From Tetracladium setigerum (Eukaryota; Ascomycota; Leotiomycetes; Helotiales), in assembly GCA_031472005.1 (NCBI GenBank), contig PZJY01000002.1:992001-1056000 (forward strand): 64,000 nt of DNA, in the 5' to 3' direction. Position numbers and translations under genes: made by a program. The notes below the pieces were generated by a model, which did no database searches, was not told the origin of the DNA, and saw only the letters and a list, made by a program, of their open reading frames with translations. Position 1 is the first letter of the stretch; every line of letters starts with the position of its first letter. This document shows, piece by piece, positions 1-10,918 of this stretch.

Positions 1-112
1 TAACCCAACTGGCTGCCACGATTGTGAGGAGAGCGATGATGTTGAGAACGCGGATAACATTTAAGATGATGTAACCCTTGCCTCCTCGTTCTTCTCGGCT
101 GAATTTGAACAT
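1..112 (-). CDS. Small membrane protein, N-terminal fragment cut by the window edge
   Basis: Only the first 37 codons are inside the window, read leftward from the ATG at 112. The protein starts MFKFSREERGGKGYIILN and continues into a hydrophobic stretch (residues about 18-37, ending TIVAASWV) that looks like a first transmembrane helix. A basic, charged start followed by a helix suggests a multi-pass membrane protein. I recall conserved fungal membrane proteins with a similar beginning but cannot name the family. The frame is open to the edge, so length and function cannot be judged. Confidence 0.6.
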   Translation of the reverse strand, partial: MFKFSREERGGKGYIILNVIRVLNIIALLTIVAASWV

Positions 113-1359
113 TTTGAAGTGGTATTAAGAGAAAATTCGTTGGTAGAGAGTGTAGTTCGAACGTTTACTGGCCAGCAGTAGAAGAATTGATTCGTCTGGA
201 AGTTGAAAGATTGGAAGATCACTGATCGAAGTGTATAATTGAAGATTGTAGAAAGAAGTAGAGAGACAGGAAAGAAATAATAGTTTAGTTATACAAAGTG
301 CCGCTAGTGAATAACCACCTCATTGTTCTTGGATACAATAGAGAAGCGAAAGTAGTGATTGTTGATATTGACGTGGGGACAATGGGAAGATATATGGAAA
401 AAGTGAACAAGACGACGCCTTGAAAGACCATAAACGCGACCTCCTCGTGGAACCATTGTGGGGTGACTGATCCCTTGTTCCAGATTCTGAGAGTTTCTCA
501 TCCTTTGATGAACGGCATGGTGGTGGCCCAAGAATGGCCAAAGTGCAAGGGATCTTCTTGACCAAGAGGTTGTGCTTGAGAGCCTGACCAGTAGTTCAGA
601 TTGTTTCGGAAGAGACCAAACATCACGAAAGCTATGTCCATCTATCTGCATTGGAAAGATGAGAGGCCTGGGCTCCATCGCTTGACTGTGGTGCAGGCTT
701 CAGAGTGGCAAAGGTACATACATTCCACTGCTTCAGGGAAGTATCGAGGGAAACTGGTGATCAACCACAGCCAGAGCCATCACTTGCATCCAATAATAAC
801 CGTAACAAGCGCTTGCATCGGCGAACAGTCAAGGGAGCAGCAACGCTGAATGTTTCGAGAGTTATGAGTGTACATCGTCGATTGGATGATAGGTATCGGT
901 TGACGTTTCACACTCATCTCGACTTGTGGAACGAGAGCTCTTGCCAGAATGAAAGCCAAGTCCTCTCCATCGGAAGAAATGACCGACTGACTCCGTGATT
1001 AATCGCCAGTATCTTTCACGCGCGTGAAATGTAATAATAAACATCGTGAGAAATGGCGGCAAAGTAATCTTGAAGCGCGCAAACAGGAGAGGAACTGAAG
1101 CAATCCAGCTCCTCTTAATTGGACTTAACGCGCTGGTCATGTGATTGGGAAAGCTTCTTTGTGTCGGTCAGGGGACTGAGATTCAGCTCAACAGAGCTGA
1201 TTGGTTGTCTATTTAAGGTTCACTCTTTTCGTCCGGCTTCCAGACTTTCTCAGCCTCACAAAATCCATTCCATTGCCCCAGACAAACCCAACTATCAACC
1301 ACACAACGTCCCCTTTGGCCCGCAGATACTCCAAATCAAAGGACCCAGAAGCACCCAAA
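113..1359. other. Divergent intergenic spacer, no gene seen
   Basis: This spacer separates the leftward membrane-protein gene from the rightward SERF-like gene. Open frames of 80 to 124 codons occur on both strands but overlap each other, lack family motifs and show no plausible splice structure. An inverted CCAAT box (ATTGG, 1200-1204) and a TATA-like stretch (1210-1216) lie about 150 bp before the SERF start. Confidence 0.5.
1200..1216 (+). promoter_or_regulatory. Candidate core promoter of the SERF-like gene
   Basis: An inverted CCAAT box (ATTGG, 1200-1204) is followed by the TATA-like string TATTTAAG at about 1210. A CT-rich stretch follows before the ATG at 1360. Order and spacing suit a fungal promoter. 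This rests on motif inspection only. Confidence 0.3.
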
Positions 1360-1729
1360 ATGGCACGAGGAAACCAGAGAGATAAGGCGAGAGAGGCCAA
1401 CCAGAAGAAGTTGGCGGCAGAGGTAATCAACGCCCACTTCTCAACCATCATCATATAAGGCTAGGAAAATTTGTGCTGACATCCGGATCTTATGGCCCAC
1501 AGAAGAAATCAAATGGTATGTCTGGATCAGAGATGGCTCGCGAGAAAGAGAAGGTTGCCGCAAAGATGCGCGAGAAGCAAGCTGCTGGTTCGTATTCTCC
1601 CCAGATCCATCCTGTCCTCTCTTCACCGCCGCCACTCTTTTGACTACAAGACCTAACAAACTCTCTTTCCTTCTAGCCGATGCAAAGAAGATCGCTGAGG
1701 CCAATGCTCCAAAAGTTGCAAAGAAGTAA
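1360..1729 (+). CDS. SERF/4F5-family small basic protein
   Basis: There are three exons, 1360-1422, 1503-1587 and 1677-1729, giving 66 residues. The protein begins MARGNQRDKAREANQKK and carries the conserved core MSGSEMAREKEKVAAKMREK, then an Ala/Lys-rich tail ending in AKK. This is the signature of the SERF (small EDRK-rich factor, 4F5) family. Those proteins are disordered and highly charged; in animals and worms they modify amyloid aggregation and bind RNA. Length fits the family (about 60-70 residues). Phases agree across both introns. The first intron has a clear branch site (TGCTGAC). The second uses the weaker donor GTTCGT. Function in fungi is inferred from the family only. Confidence 0.88.
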
Positions 1730-2373
1730 AGCATCATGCCCTACCCTACACTAAGACGACGACGAATGATGGAGGGCGTTTGGGCGATAAATCTAGATTT
1801 TTGAGGGCATGATGAATATGGCAAGGTTAGAGGCTCGGGGATACTTTACAACGCGTGATTTATGGGCGTTGAGAGATTGCGCGTCAAACTTTAGCATGTT
1901 ATTCAGATCCCTTCACCAGTATTACATTTGTCACTTCGAGATCTGAAATGTGTTGCAGACGAATGCGGAGGGCATAGGAGCGCTTTCTACATCGCAACAC
2001 TGGTCTAAGAAACCGGGAGCTACAATAACGGGAAGGTAGATTTTTCACTAATGCCAAGTCTCAAGTTGACTTATTTCACTCTCGCAAGTTGAAGCAGATT
2101 AGATCTCGAGTGACTCGACAGTTATAATATTGATCTATCTTCGCCAGCCTCAACTTGTGGGCATTAAAAACGCCAGTGCAAAATGCAGACAAAAGGTATC
2201 CCATTCAGCGAACTATTAAAACATCCTCTCATCCTGAAAATACGATCCAGCCATATATACTAGAACATTCAATCCCACGTCAAGCCGATCAAGCGGCGAC
2301 ACTGGAAGTTTTAATCTAATTCTCGTCACAGCACCAAAAAGAAGTTTGTATAGAAAAATGACACGGGAGTAGT
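1730..2373. other. Convergent 3' spacer, nothing recognised
   Basis: The spacer lies between the ends of the SERF-like gene and the leftward cupredoxin gene. It is AT-rich 3' flank without open frames of note, repeats or RNA genes that I can see. Confidence 0.5.
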
Positions 2374-3421
2374 CTACTTTTCTAATGCGGCCAATGGCAT
2401 AGCTCCTGTTTTGAGTGTTAGAATACTGGTTTGTGTGTGAAGAGGGAGAAAGGGTACTAACCAGTCATTCCACCGAAAGCACCACGACCTTGAATGGCTG
2501 GGTTGGGGAACGAGGCAACACCGCAGAGGCACGAGCAAGAGCATTGTCCGTTCTCGACTTGTCCAATGCCAGTAGCCATGCCACCTTGAGCTGGGGCTTG
2601 GGTGCCAGCAGGAGGAGGGGCAACAACTGAAGATGGAGCAGCTGGAGGTGCTGGAGCGGCGCTTCCACCAGCGATAGGTGGATAACACCAGTTCCGTTCT
2701 GTGCGATAGCCAATTCCTTGAAGTTGGCTTGGGTCTTAGCTGCAGTGGGGTTGATGGAGAAGACCATTCCCTTTCCGCAGTGAGAGTTTTGTCGGCAGTA
2801 GAACCCTGGAAATTGTTAGATAGCGATCTTTAGTTGCGGTCATGGGAAAACGTACAAAGTGGCTTATCGGTGGTGACTTGCATGGCCATTTGTGGTGCTG
2901 GTACAATGGTGTTGTTTGGGTTGGCCATGAAACCGGAATCCAATCCACCCTCCAACTTCTTGCAAGGAGTGTCGAAAGGTGATTGTGTGACAGTGTGGTT
3001 TGCGTTCATGAACTCGAAGACAACCATGTCTCCAACAGCAGCAACGAGTTGATCTGGGGTGTAGACGAGTCCTCCAGCTCCTCCAACAATGACCTTTACG
3101 CGAATTAGCATATGTATTGGGAGTCGGGTCAGATCGAGGATGGCTTACAGTGTGAGTTGCCGCAGGTGCGGCTCCTTGTGTTGGGTTAAGAGTCTGTGTG
3201 GGAGCTCCGGCACCTTGGTTGACCCAGATAATGACAATGGTTGTAGCAGAGACATGGACAGATCCGCCTTGGACCTCCTTGACCACTTCAATGGGCTTTC
3301 CTGATTGAACCTCGTGGCTTGTTCTTCTCGATAGTCCTCCACGGGGCATAACCTGTGCCTCCAACACACTAGCCAAAGCCAAAGGCGAGGCGCACAAAGC
3401 TGCAATTGCTGAGAATCTCAT
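2374..3421 (-). CDS. Secreted cupredoxin-like protein, with one apparent frameshift
   Basis: The exons are 3149-3421, 2856-3093, 2462-2805 and 2374-2405, about 295 residues if one missing base is allowed. Residues 1-18 (MRFSAIAALCASPLALAS) form a signal peptide. A blue-copper-like fold follows, with VGDMVVFEFMNANHTVTQS, then FDTPC, GGLDSGF and FYCRQNSHCGKGM, as in fungal extracellular cupredoxin or serine-rich proteins. The C-terminal part is Ala/Pro-rich with a Cys cluster (GQCSCSCLCG). The frame breaks after GTGV: the YPPIAGGSAAP segment and the final exon are in another frame, as if one T were missing at 2684-2685. Exon-phase arithmetic agrees only with that one-base gap. The function (surface or secreted copper protein) is inferred from the fold. 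Confidence 0.82.
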
Positions 3422-4751
3422 GATGACGGATTAAATTTGTTGAATAAGTATATATCGTAAGTTTTTGAGAGTCGTAAGAAGGAAGAAAGCCGCGCTGCGG
3501 AAGGACTAAACTATCAAGTTGTCTGTGGCTTCGAAACGGGTGAAAGTAGTGATTGAGATGATAGCCAAATTGGTGAGGGCCTGCTCGTGATAGTAATAGT
3601 CGAAGATGAAATAGAAGTAAGCGAAGAGAACCGAAAGAATGTAATCGACAATGACACAGGACAAGATGAGATGAGATGAAGAGGATGGGAGGAAGAAAGA
3701 AGAGACGCTTCAAATGGGAACCGTCGCAGAGTTATATCAAAGCATGAAATTGGGCTGAGCCGGGTCAGACGTTTGACCTGCTTGGAAACTTCCCCTTCCC
3801 AAGCCGCCTAGCAGCTCGAAACACTGGCACTTGCCATGAGTGTGTCCGGGCGAGTTGTCGTCCGGTGTGTGTTAAGGAAAAAGAGGTTGGCTATCCTGGG
3901 CATGACCGGCAGAGATGGCAGAGAATGCGCAAAGTCTGAGCGTTGGGGAGCTTTTCCCTTGGATCTTCCGAGGGAAGTTCGTGGAGTTTGGACCATGTTG
4001 ACGGTCGTTGTTGTGGCACGGCTCGCTTGTTGGCGCTGGCGTTGCCAGGGGCCGGCCATTTTCTCGACAAGGAGTGTTTGACATTTCGTCCCAGACTCGT
4101 CTCAGGTCACCCACCCCAACAACAGATGTCTCAAGATGCAAGAACAGATGGGAATCTGCACCTCCATGGCATCATTGGAAAGCCCTCAGACGCGGGGACA
4201 TTTTGCTTTGCGAGGAATCCGATGATAAGCAAATGAACCCTGATGGAAATCCCAACCGCTTGTGGAGCAGAGTTGTCACGACGAGATCGACATCGTACGA
4301 TTCTATGAATAGCCATTTGACGATCTTGGAGACTGTTGAATTCACTGAAGTCAATCAATAATCAGTTGAATCCTGATGGAATTGGAAGTAAAAATGCGCC
4401 TAAACTAAGCGCCAGACTTTTCTGATCTGGCGTCTACTATTTCCGACAAACAAATGGACTCTCTAGCCCAAGATGTAGCCTTGCGATTCCTCGCGAAAGC
4501 ATCGCAAAAAAAAGAAATCGAGGTCAAAACAATCAGACCTGTGCGCAGCAAGCTGGCTACCGCTACCCGGCCGTGAAACAAAATGGTCCCTGGGCCGTCG
4601 AGATGAGACTTGACACATTTTACTCTCACTTCGGATCTGCCAAACGAAAATTTTAGACCGATTTCAGTAATAACTTGGACGAATTATTTCGGATGTTCCA
4701 AACATGGATTGTTCAGGAACGTTACTTGTCCGTCTTGGACTCATCTTAACA
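3422..4751. other. Intergenic spacer between two leftward genes
   Basis: The right neighbour ends at 4752 and the cupredoxin starts at 3421. Overlapping open frames between 3800 and 4360 on both strands have no family features. The first 300 bases upstream of 3421 are purine-rich on the plus strand, so CT-rich in the direction of transcription, as expected for a fungal leader. Confidence 0.45.
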
Positions 4752-5509
4752 TCAGCCCTCGTGATTCTCCTTCGGCTTGGATGCCTTGCCTTGCTGTTGA
4801 CCCTCGTAGAGCCCAGTATAATAGCCAGCATAATACCAAGACATCAGCAGATTTTTGAGACCTTCGTCGTGAACTGCATGAATAGAAACGTGAATCAGCG
4901 GTTGCCCATGAACGCTTAAGATCGAAGATGGAGTCTCACCTTGCCCGACAAGATGCTGTGGCAGTGCTGGCTGCTGTCTTTCCGGTCCTTGGGTGGGATT
5001 GTTGGAGGTGTATGCCGTTTCCTAAATGCAAATAATTATCAGTCGGTATGCCAAGAAAGTATGGATAGTATTTTGGGAGTAACGAAAACCTCCTACCCTT
5101 GCTTGGGACTCATCTCTGTGCTCCTGCTGGCCGCTGCCGTTGATAACATTTTCTTCAGATGATGTCGCCTTCGGTAGCGCGGTAGAAGCTGCGATCGGAT
5201 GGTCCGCTTCGCCCTCAGCAGGATTCATCTCTTCATCCTCCCTAAGAATGTCAGAGCTAGCGTTTCGTCGAACTTTGATATTGACTGACTCTCTATGACC
5301 ACCACTTTCAGCTTTCGCCAAAACATCTTCGACGTTTTCTCCTCGGGCGGCAATGCTATGATACTTCTGTTTGCATGTCAGTCAATCACTATGTCGAGAA
5401 GGGTTAGAGTCGAATCTACCTTGTATTCTTCAAGGGCATCATTCCAGGAATTCACCAGCGCAGAATCATCCCAGATTTCAGCGTGTGACAGGTTGCCTTT
5501 CGGTGCCAT
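4752..5509 (-). CDS. Survival motor neuron (SMN) orthologue
   Basis: The exons are 5420-5509, 5097-5366, 4940-5021 and 4752-4873, giving 187 residues with all phases matching. The N-terminus carries the Gemin2-binding motif (IWDDSALVNSWNDALEEYK, then KYHSIAARGENVEDVL). The C-terminus is the YG-box oligomerisation helix (LKNLLMSWYYAGYYTGLYEG, residues about 153-172). The middle is acidic and Ser-rich, and no Tudor domain is visible, as in fission yeast Smn1. SMN with Gemin2 loads Sm proteins onto spliceosomal snRNAs in the cytoplasm. The gene is short and split, so it is easily missed by ORF searches. The identification rests on two family-specific motifs at the expected ends. Confidence 0.92.
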
Positions 5510-6118
5510 GGTTCAATTATTGTAGGAGGTGAAACTTCCTCTCGATGTTGTAGTGTTTGGGCTGGAAAGTCTGAAGTTGCAAGGGCAGGCAGAAGTTCTG
5601 GATGAAAAAGCTAGGTACCTAGGTATGTAAAGGTAGCTGGGACACACTCCGAAATTTTTGGAACTCTAAAAGAATCAAAACTGAAAACACTAGACCTGGA
5701 ATTTGGGTTAGAAGATATATCAATAGACAGAATGTTGTTTGCGGTACGTCACAGTATATACCTACTCTTACATTCCCAATACCAAAGTCTTCCAGACTGT
5801 GCAAACCTTGCAATTGGTTGAAGGTCAAGTCAATGAGTTTGGAAGCACAGATTGCATCAAGCGATAGAATAGACTAAGGTATTGAAAATAGCACAGTCAA
5901 TAGGATATGAAAGAAAATTCTTCACAAAAACAACTATGAAATGAAAGTATTTCGGAAGTGAGATGGTGATGGTGGACCTCTCTACCGGAAGAACGTGTCG
6001 CCGGTCCGACCGCCTTCAGGTGCCTTCACAAAAAAAAGTTCGTCAAGTTTCCCTCCTCGACAGCTCCCCCCCACATCAAAACAACATAACAAACTCTACA
6101 CCATTGCAAGACTGCACA
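5510..6118. other. Divergent spacer with CCTAGG-type motif
   Basis: This 609 bp spacer separates the divergent SMN and NIFK-like genes. It holds the palindromic string around GGTACCTAGGTA near 5611-5634 and a CT-rich leader just before the ATG at 6119. No gene is seen. Confidence 0.5.
5611..5634. repeat. Dispersed CCTAGG/TAGG motif
   Basis: The string CTAGGTACCTAGGTATG is one of about nine intergenic copies in this window of a TAGG-based, partly palindromic motif. Other copies are near 9821, 10071, 12463, 26719, 44264, 44353, 56130 and 61501. Confidence 0.6.
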
Positions 6119-8069
6119 ATGGCAAAGGAAATCCAAACAAAGAAGCGTAAGGGTGAGTGCATATTCTATCATTACGCCTTTTTATCACGCAATGCTAACT
6201 TTCTACAGCCTCTGCGCCCGAAGCCGACATTGAGCAGGTGAAGAAGGTCAAGAAGACCGATCTTCCAATTCCAGAAGTCCAGGCTAAGAAGCGCAAAGGT
6301 AAGAAGATAACCTAAGCAATTTATCCTTTCGAGGGTACAATACTAATCCTTTCCTTCCAGCTGTCGAAGAAGATGCAGCACCAGCAGTAAAGAAGTCAAA
6401 GGCTCCCAAGGCTGCCGAAGACGCCTCGAAGCCAAAACCTGCGAAGAAGGCGAAGACAGCCGAGAAGACAGAGGACGATGTACCAACCACCATCTCCAAG
6501 GCAGGGAAGAAAGCCAATGGCGCAGGAGCAACAAAGAAAAAGGCAAAGGAGGTCATCCCAGCCGAGCTTACGAATGACGACGAGGATGAGGTTATGGCCG
6601 ACGACAATGTTGACGCTGGCTCAGACTCGGACTCAGATATTGATGACCAGACCGAGGCTTTGCTTAAGGGCTTCGAGAGCGATGACGAGGAGGAGAAGGT
6701 GTCCAGCGAAGGTCTCAAGGAAGGCATGGAAGTTCCCAAGATCAAGTTGTCGAAATCCCAAAAGAAGCAATTGGAAGCTCAACACAACGATGAGAACCCA
6801 GGCGTTGTCTACGTTGGTCGCATTCCTCACGGCTTCTATGAGAACGAGATGAGACAATACTTCAAGCAGTTCGGAACGATTCTCAACTTGAGACTCTCTC
6901 GCAATCGCACGACTGGTGCTAGCAAGCACTACGCTTTCATTCAGTTTGAGTCGAAGACTGTGGCTGACATTGTCGCTAAGACTATGGATAGCTACCTTCT
7001 CTTCGGTCACATTCTTAAGGTCAAGACTGTTGCAGATGAGCAGATCTCGCCAGAGCTGTGGAAGGGCGCCAACAAGCGATTTAAGAAGGTTCCATGGAAC
7101 AAGCTCGAGGGTCGACAATTGAACCAGGGCGCCTCAGAAGAGAAGTGGGAAGAGCGTATCACAAAGGAGCAGTTGAAGCGAAGCGAGAAGGCAGACAAAT
7201 TGAAGGCAATTGGCTATGAGTTTGAGGCCCCAGCTATCAAATCTGCGAAAGGCGTTGCGAAGATTCCCGAGATTACAAATGGTGATGAGGAAACCAAGGC
7301 ACTTGAAGACGTTCCTGCTGCTGAGGCCGTCAAGGCCGTTGAGGCTGCCGTTGCTCCCAAGAAGAAGGGCAAGAAGGGAAAAGCCGCCGTGGAGGAGGTC
7401 TCAGTTGAGGTTACAACAGTCGAAGTTGAAGCTCCAGTCGTCGAGGAGACCGCAATAGCAAAGCCAAAGAAGGAGAAGAAAGCCAAGGCTGTCAAGGCGG
7501 TAGTTGAGACTACTGTTGAGAAGGTCGAGGTCGAGGTTCCAGCTGTCGAGGAAGCTGTCCCAGCCAAGCCAACAAAGGGAAAGAAGGGCAAGAATGTCAA
7601 GGCTGTAGTTGAGACTATTACTGCTGAAGAGGTCGAGGTCGAGGTCGAGGCCCCTGCACCAGTAGCCGAAGAGGAGGTCAAGCCAAAGGCAAAGAAGGAG
7701 AAGAAGCCAAAGGCGTCAAAGGCAACTGTCGTTGAGACTGTTGTGGAGGAGGCTGAGGTTGAAGTCCCAGTTGTCGAGGAGCCCATCAAGCCCAAGGCAA
7801 AGAAGGAGAAGAAGCCCAAGGTTACCAAGGCAGTTGCCGAGGTTGCTTCCGAGGAAGTTGAGATTGCACCTGTTGTAACCGAAGAGGCCCCAAAGCCCAA
7901 AGCCAAGAAGGGCAAGAAGGCAAAGGCTGAAGAAGTCGTCGTTGCTGAAGTCGAAGTGCCTGCGCCTGCTGCTGAGACTCCGGAGAAGAAGCTCAAGACC
8001 AAGAGATCAAAGACTGCTTTGGTTGAGACAGATGCCGCTACTAAGAAGGGCAAGAAGGCGACAAAGTAG
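6119..8069 (+). CDS. Nucleolar RRM protein, NIFK/Nop15 type, with long Lys-rich tail
   Basis: The exons are 6119-6152, 6209-6298 and 6361-8069, giving 610 residues. The start MAKEIQTKKRK is followed by acidic and basic low-complexity sequence. One RRM lies at about residues 188-265, with RNP2 VVYVGRIP and RNP1 KHYAFIQF. The stretch after it (GHILKVKTV, ELWKGANKRFKKVPWNK) is typical of NIFK and yeast Nop15, which bind pre-rRNA near ITS2 and are needed for 60S ribosome assembly in the nucleolus. The C-terminal 300 residues are imperfect repeats of KPKAKKEKK and EVEVP/VVEE blocks, much longer than in yeast Nop15 (about 220 residues). The tail is probably a disordered, charged region. The family call is firm and the role of the tail is unknown. 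Confidence 0.9.
7330..8050 (+). repeat. Coding low-complexity repeat in the NIFK-like tail
   Basis: About seven degenerate units alternate Lys-rich blocks (KPKAKKEKK) with acidic Val-rich blocks (VEVEVPVVEE). The repeat creates a long antisense open frame (7214-8089) that is not a gene. Confidence 0.75.
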
Positions 8070-10918
8070 AATTTCTCAGTCAACACCACTAGCTGGGTTC
8101 TTGTTCTTCTTTGCGAGTATGGGATTTGATTGTTTCTCTTTACTCAAGTCACAAAAAGCATTTCACTGGAGCATGGAGTTTTCCTTTGGGGGTGGATTTG
8201 TTATGCAAGAATAAATGATGGTACGGAGATCACACATGAGTAGTTAGCAAGCTAGATTAGTGATCTTAATTTTTTGTCACTGTGTCTTTCTTTCTCTACA
8301 TCGGGTGACGCCCGAGTACTACTTTTTAAAAATTGAGTTTGCATCATGCTGCGAGATGTGTGAACTGTTTAATTCAGTCTGGTTATGATCCGATCAACAG
8401 TGGTATCATTCCTTTGTTCTCCGTCAATCAGAAAGTTCTACACAACTCACTCCCCTGCTCCTGTAACAGGATCTACCATCATTGATTTGACATCGGCTTG
8501 CAAAATTACCTACATCAATACCCTCCCTCCCTCTTTTCCTCCTTTCCTCCCACATTCCCTCATAACGTCTCTCTCCAAACCACACCCCTCATAATCCAAA
8601 TAAGTCTTTACAGTGATTTTACCCTCCACTCGCCGATTCAATCCAACCCAAACGAGCATCAAGCTGAAAAAAAACCTCCAAGACGAAGAACCACACACAG
8701 CATGCCCAACAAATCATCTCCAATGGGCTCCATCCCTCGCAACGCAAAGGAAGAGAGAAGCTCAAGCTTAACTAAAGAGCCGGGAAATCATCAGTAGGAG
8801 AACAATGCCACGACAATATTACGATGACTTGTATGGGTACTACGAAAGGTATATAATAGATTTTGGTTTCTTCGGTTCTTCCCCATCTCTGTGTGCAATG
8901 ACTGTTCGAGTTTTACGGGGCGAGACTTTGGATTTTTCGCATTCCTTGATCAGCCTTACTCTACTAAGCAGGCAGGCAAAAACACAGCAAGTATTATCTG
9001 GATGTTCTTTTTTGTACATTATTCACTTCGACTTGAACAGTGACACCCACCCGGTCGACCCCCCCTCCTCTGCTCAACAGCCAGAGAGGCGTGATAATGG
9101 GAACAATGACAACAACAGTGACAACTACTATCAAGTCAAATTCAATCGTCAAATCAAACTTAACTGTTACAATAATAACAACAGCCAAGCAGAAATGACA
9201 ATAAAAATAAGACAAAAAACAAACGTTCGACTTAGAATTCGAGTCTGTCCAGTCCGATATCAACCTCCCCCTCAAAATCAATGCAGCTTCCATGATCAGG
9301 CTTGATTCGTACAATATCACGCCAATATTTCTGTGACTGTTCACCTTTTTCGGTACTTAATCTTCTGCATTTCTGCCTTTGCCTGCAACCATCTTGCTCT
9401 ATCGCAGAGCAAAATGCAATATAAGAGAGCAAGTCTATATCCATTAACTAAAAAGAAAGAACTCTCTTCCTTTCACCATTTACAAATCCTATCACTAACT
9501 ATCTTTCCGTCTTCACATTTTTTTCAATTATGATAACACCTTACCTTCCAGAAAAGAAAAACGAACAACATGTTTTCGAAGTTGGTATGTTGACATACGG
9601 GTCAGATATTGAGAGTTGTGCGAAGGGTAGGTACGTAATAGAATCTAACATATCCCCGGTGCAAACAAAGCTGGAAGATCAAGTACTCTAGTCAGATGAC
9701 TAAAGAAGCCCCCTAAATACCCAATTAATGAAATTGAATAACATACACTTGCTTGCGTATTGAAACATCGTCACCATAAACCTAACAAGTGAATAAATCA
9801 ACCAACCATTGAAAATCGTCTACCTACCTACCTCGCATCAAAAATGCCCTCCGCCCTCTTTACTACCAACATACCAAACTGTACTGTAGGTACACCTGTG
9901 GTTTATTTATTTCCGATAAAGTTTATACTTTGCATCTCCATCATATTTTAAATAATAGGGGTCCTTCCAAGGGCTCTCATGAAAAAGCTTGCCTTGTCTT
10001 GCCCAGCCAGTACTTGTGGAACCGAAGTTGATATCTGGAGGCCAGATAGGATAAGGGGACGGATAGACGGCTAGGTAGGTAGGTGGAAATTATTTTACAA
10101 CAGAAGTCATCGAAATTCCAACGCCCAGGAAAAACGCGTGTCTCAATGCAAAACCCTAAGACGGGCGAATTGTATAAGCAAGTAATAAATGAGAACGAGT
10201 AGATTAATCGAATGTCAATCATGCACCCTCCTTTTCTTCCGGAAATTAGCGATAATCAGTTACCATCAAAGTCATTCAATTTCACAGGGTCGGTATATCT
10301 CGATATTCCAAGGACTTCACAAACAAAGAAGCACAACACCAAGATGATAGATAGCGCATGGCTGCACCCGAAAAAAAAGGGTGTACTCGGAAAAAAGAAT
10401 CTCTCGATAGACTACGCCGTATTGCTATTACACCGTACAAAATGCGCATCCCAAACCCCTCCCTGGCCTACCCTGCGAGATGAAACGCACACCCCCCAAA
10501 ATATCAGAGAACGCACGCGGACGCAGCGAGCAAGCAAACAGCAGTAGGAAAACCCATGTATGATTTCCATATTCACTCCTCATAGGCGCAGGAAGAAAGA
10601 GAAAAGGAGACGACACAACGCAAAGATCTTGCAGAAAAAAGGCCATTCGGAGTGACAGGAGAACAGATAGCCGCAGCAGTAAGTGAAGAAAAGCCTAGTG
10701 CCAAGATGTATCCGTAGAGGTGAAAAGGGAAGAAGGAGGGTCGCTAGCGTGATGTTTGTGTTGTGATGACGAGGTTTGGTGAGAGAGTTCGGCGTTCATC
10801 ATATTCTGCAAGTCCGTGTCGAGCCTTCCAGTATCATCCATTTGTCACCCAGCGAGGGAGCCGTTGTAGAGAAACCCAATCGCATTGAAGAAAATGAGAA
10901 AAGCAGGCAATGGTATCT
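8070..10918. other. Gene-poor 2.8 kb between convergent genes
   Basis: The region lies between the end of the NIFK-like gene and the end of RHO1. A strongly CT-rich, leader-like tract at 8510-8640 precedes two short plus-strand open frames at 8702-8797 (31 residues) and 8805 onward (start MPRQYYDDLYGYYER). The rest is AT-rich and holds TAGG and TACTGTA motifs (9821-9833, 9879-9889, 10071-10085). I can support no firm gene here; a small or non-coding transcript is possible. Confidence 0.4.
10071..10085. repeat. Dispersed CCTAGG/TAGG motif, tandem TAGG copy
   Basis: CTAGGTAGGTAGGTG is a short tandem of TAGG units in the spacer, matching copies elsewhere in the window. Confidence 0.55.

Noticed and set aside
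304..678. 124-codon open frame on the minus strand near the left edge
   Set aside because: It overlaps open frames on the other strand and has no recognisable motif.
6284..6745. 153-codon open frame on the minus strand
   Set aside because: It lies opposite exon 3 of the NIFK-like gene and has a Ser/Phe-rich antisense composition.
7214..8089. 291-codon open frame on the minus strand
   Set aside because: It is the antisense of the Lys/Val-rich repeat tail of the NIFK-like gene. Its Ser/Thr/Phe-rich translation is an artefact of that low complexity.
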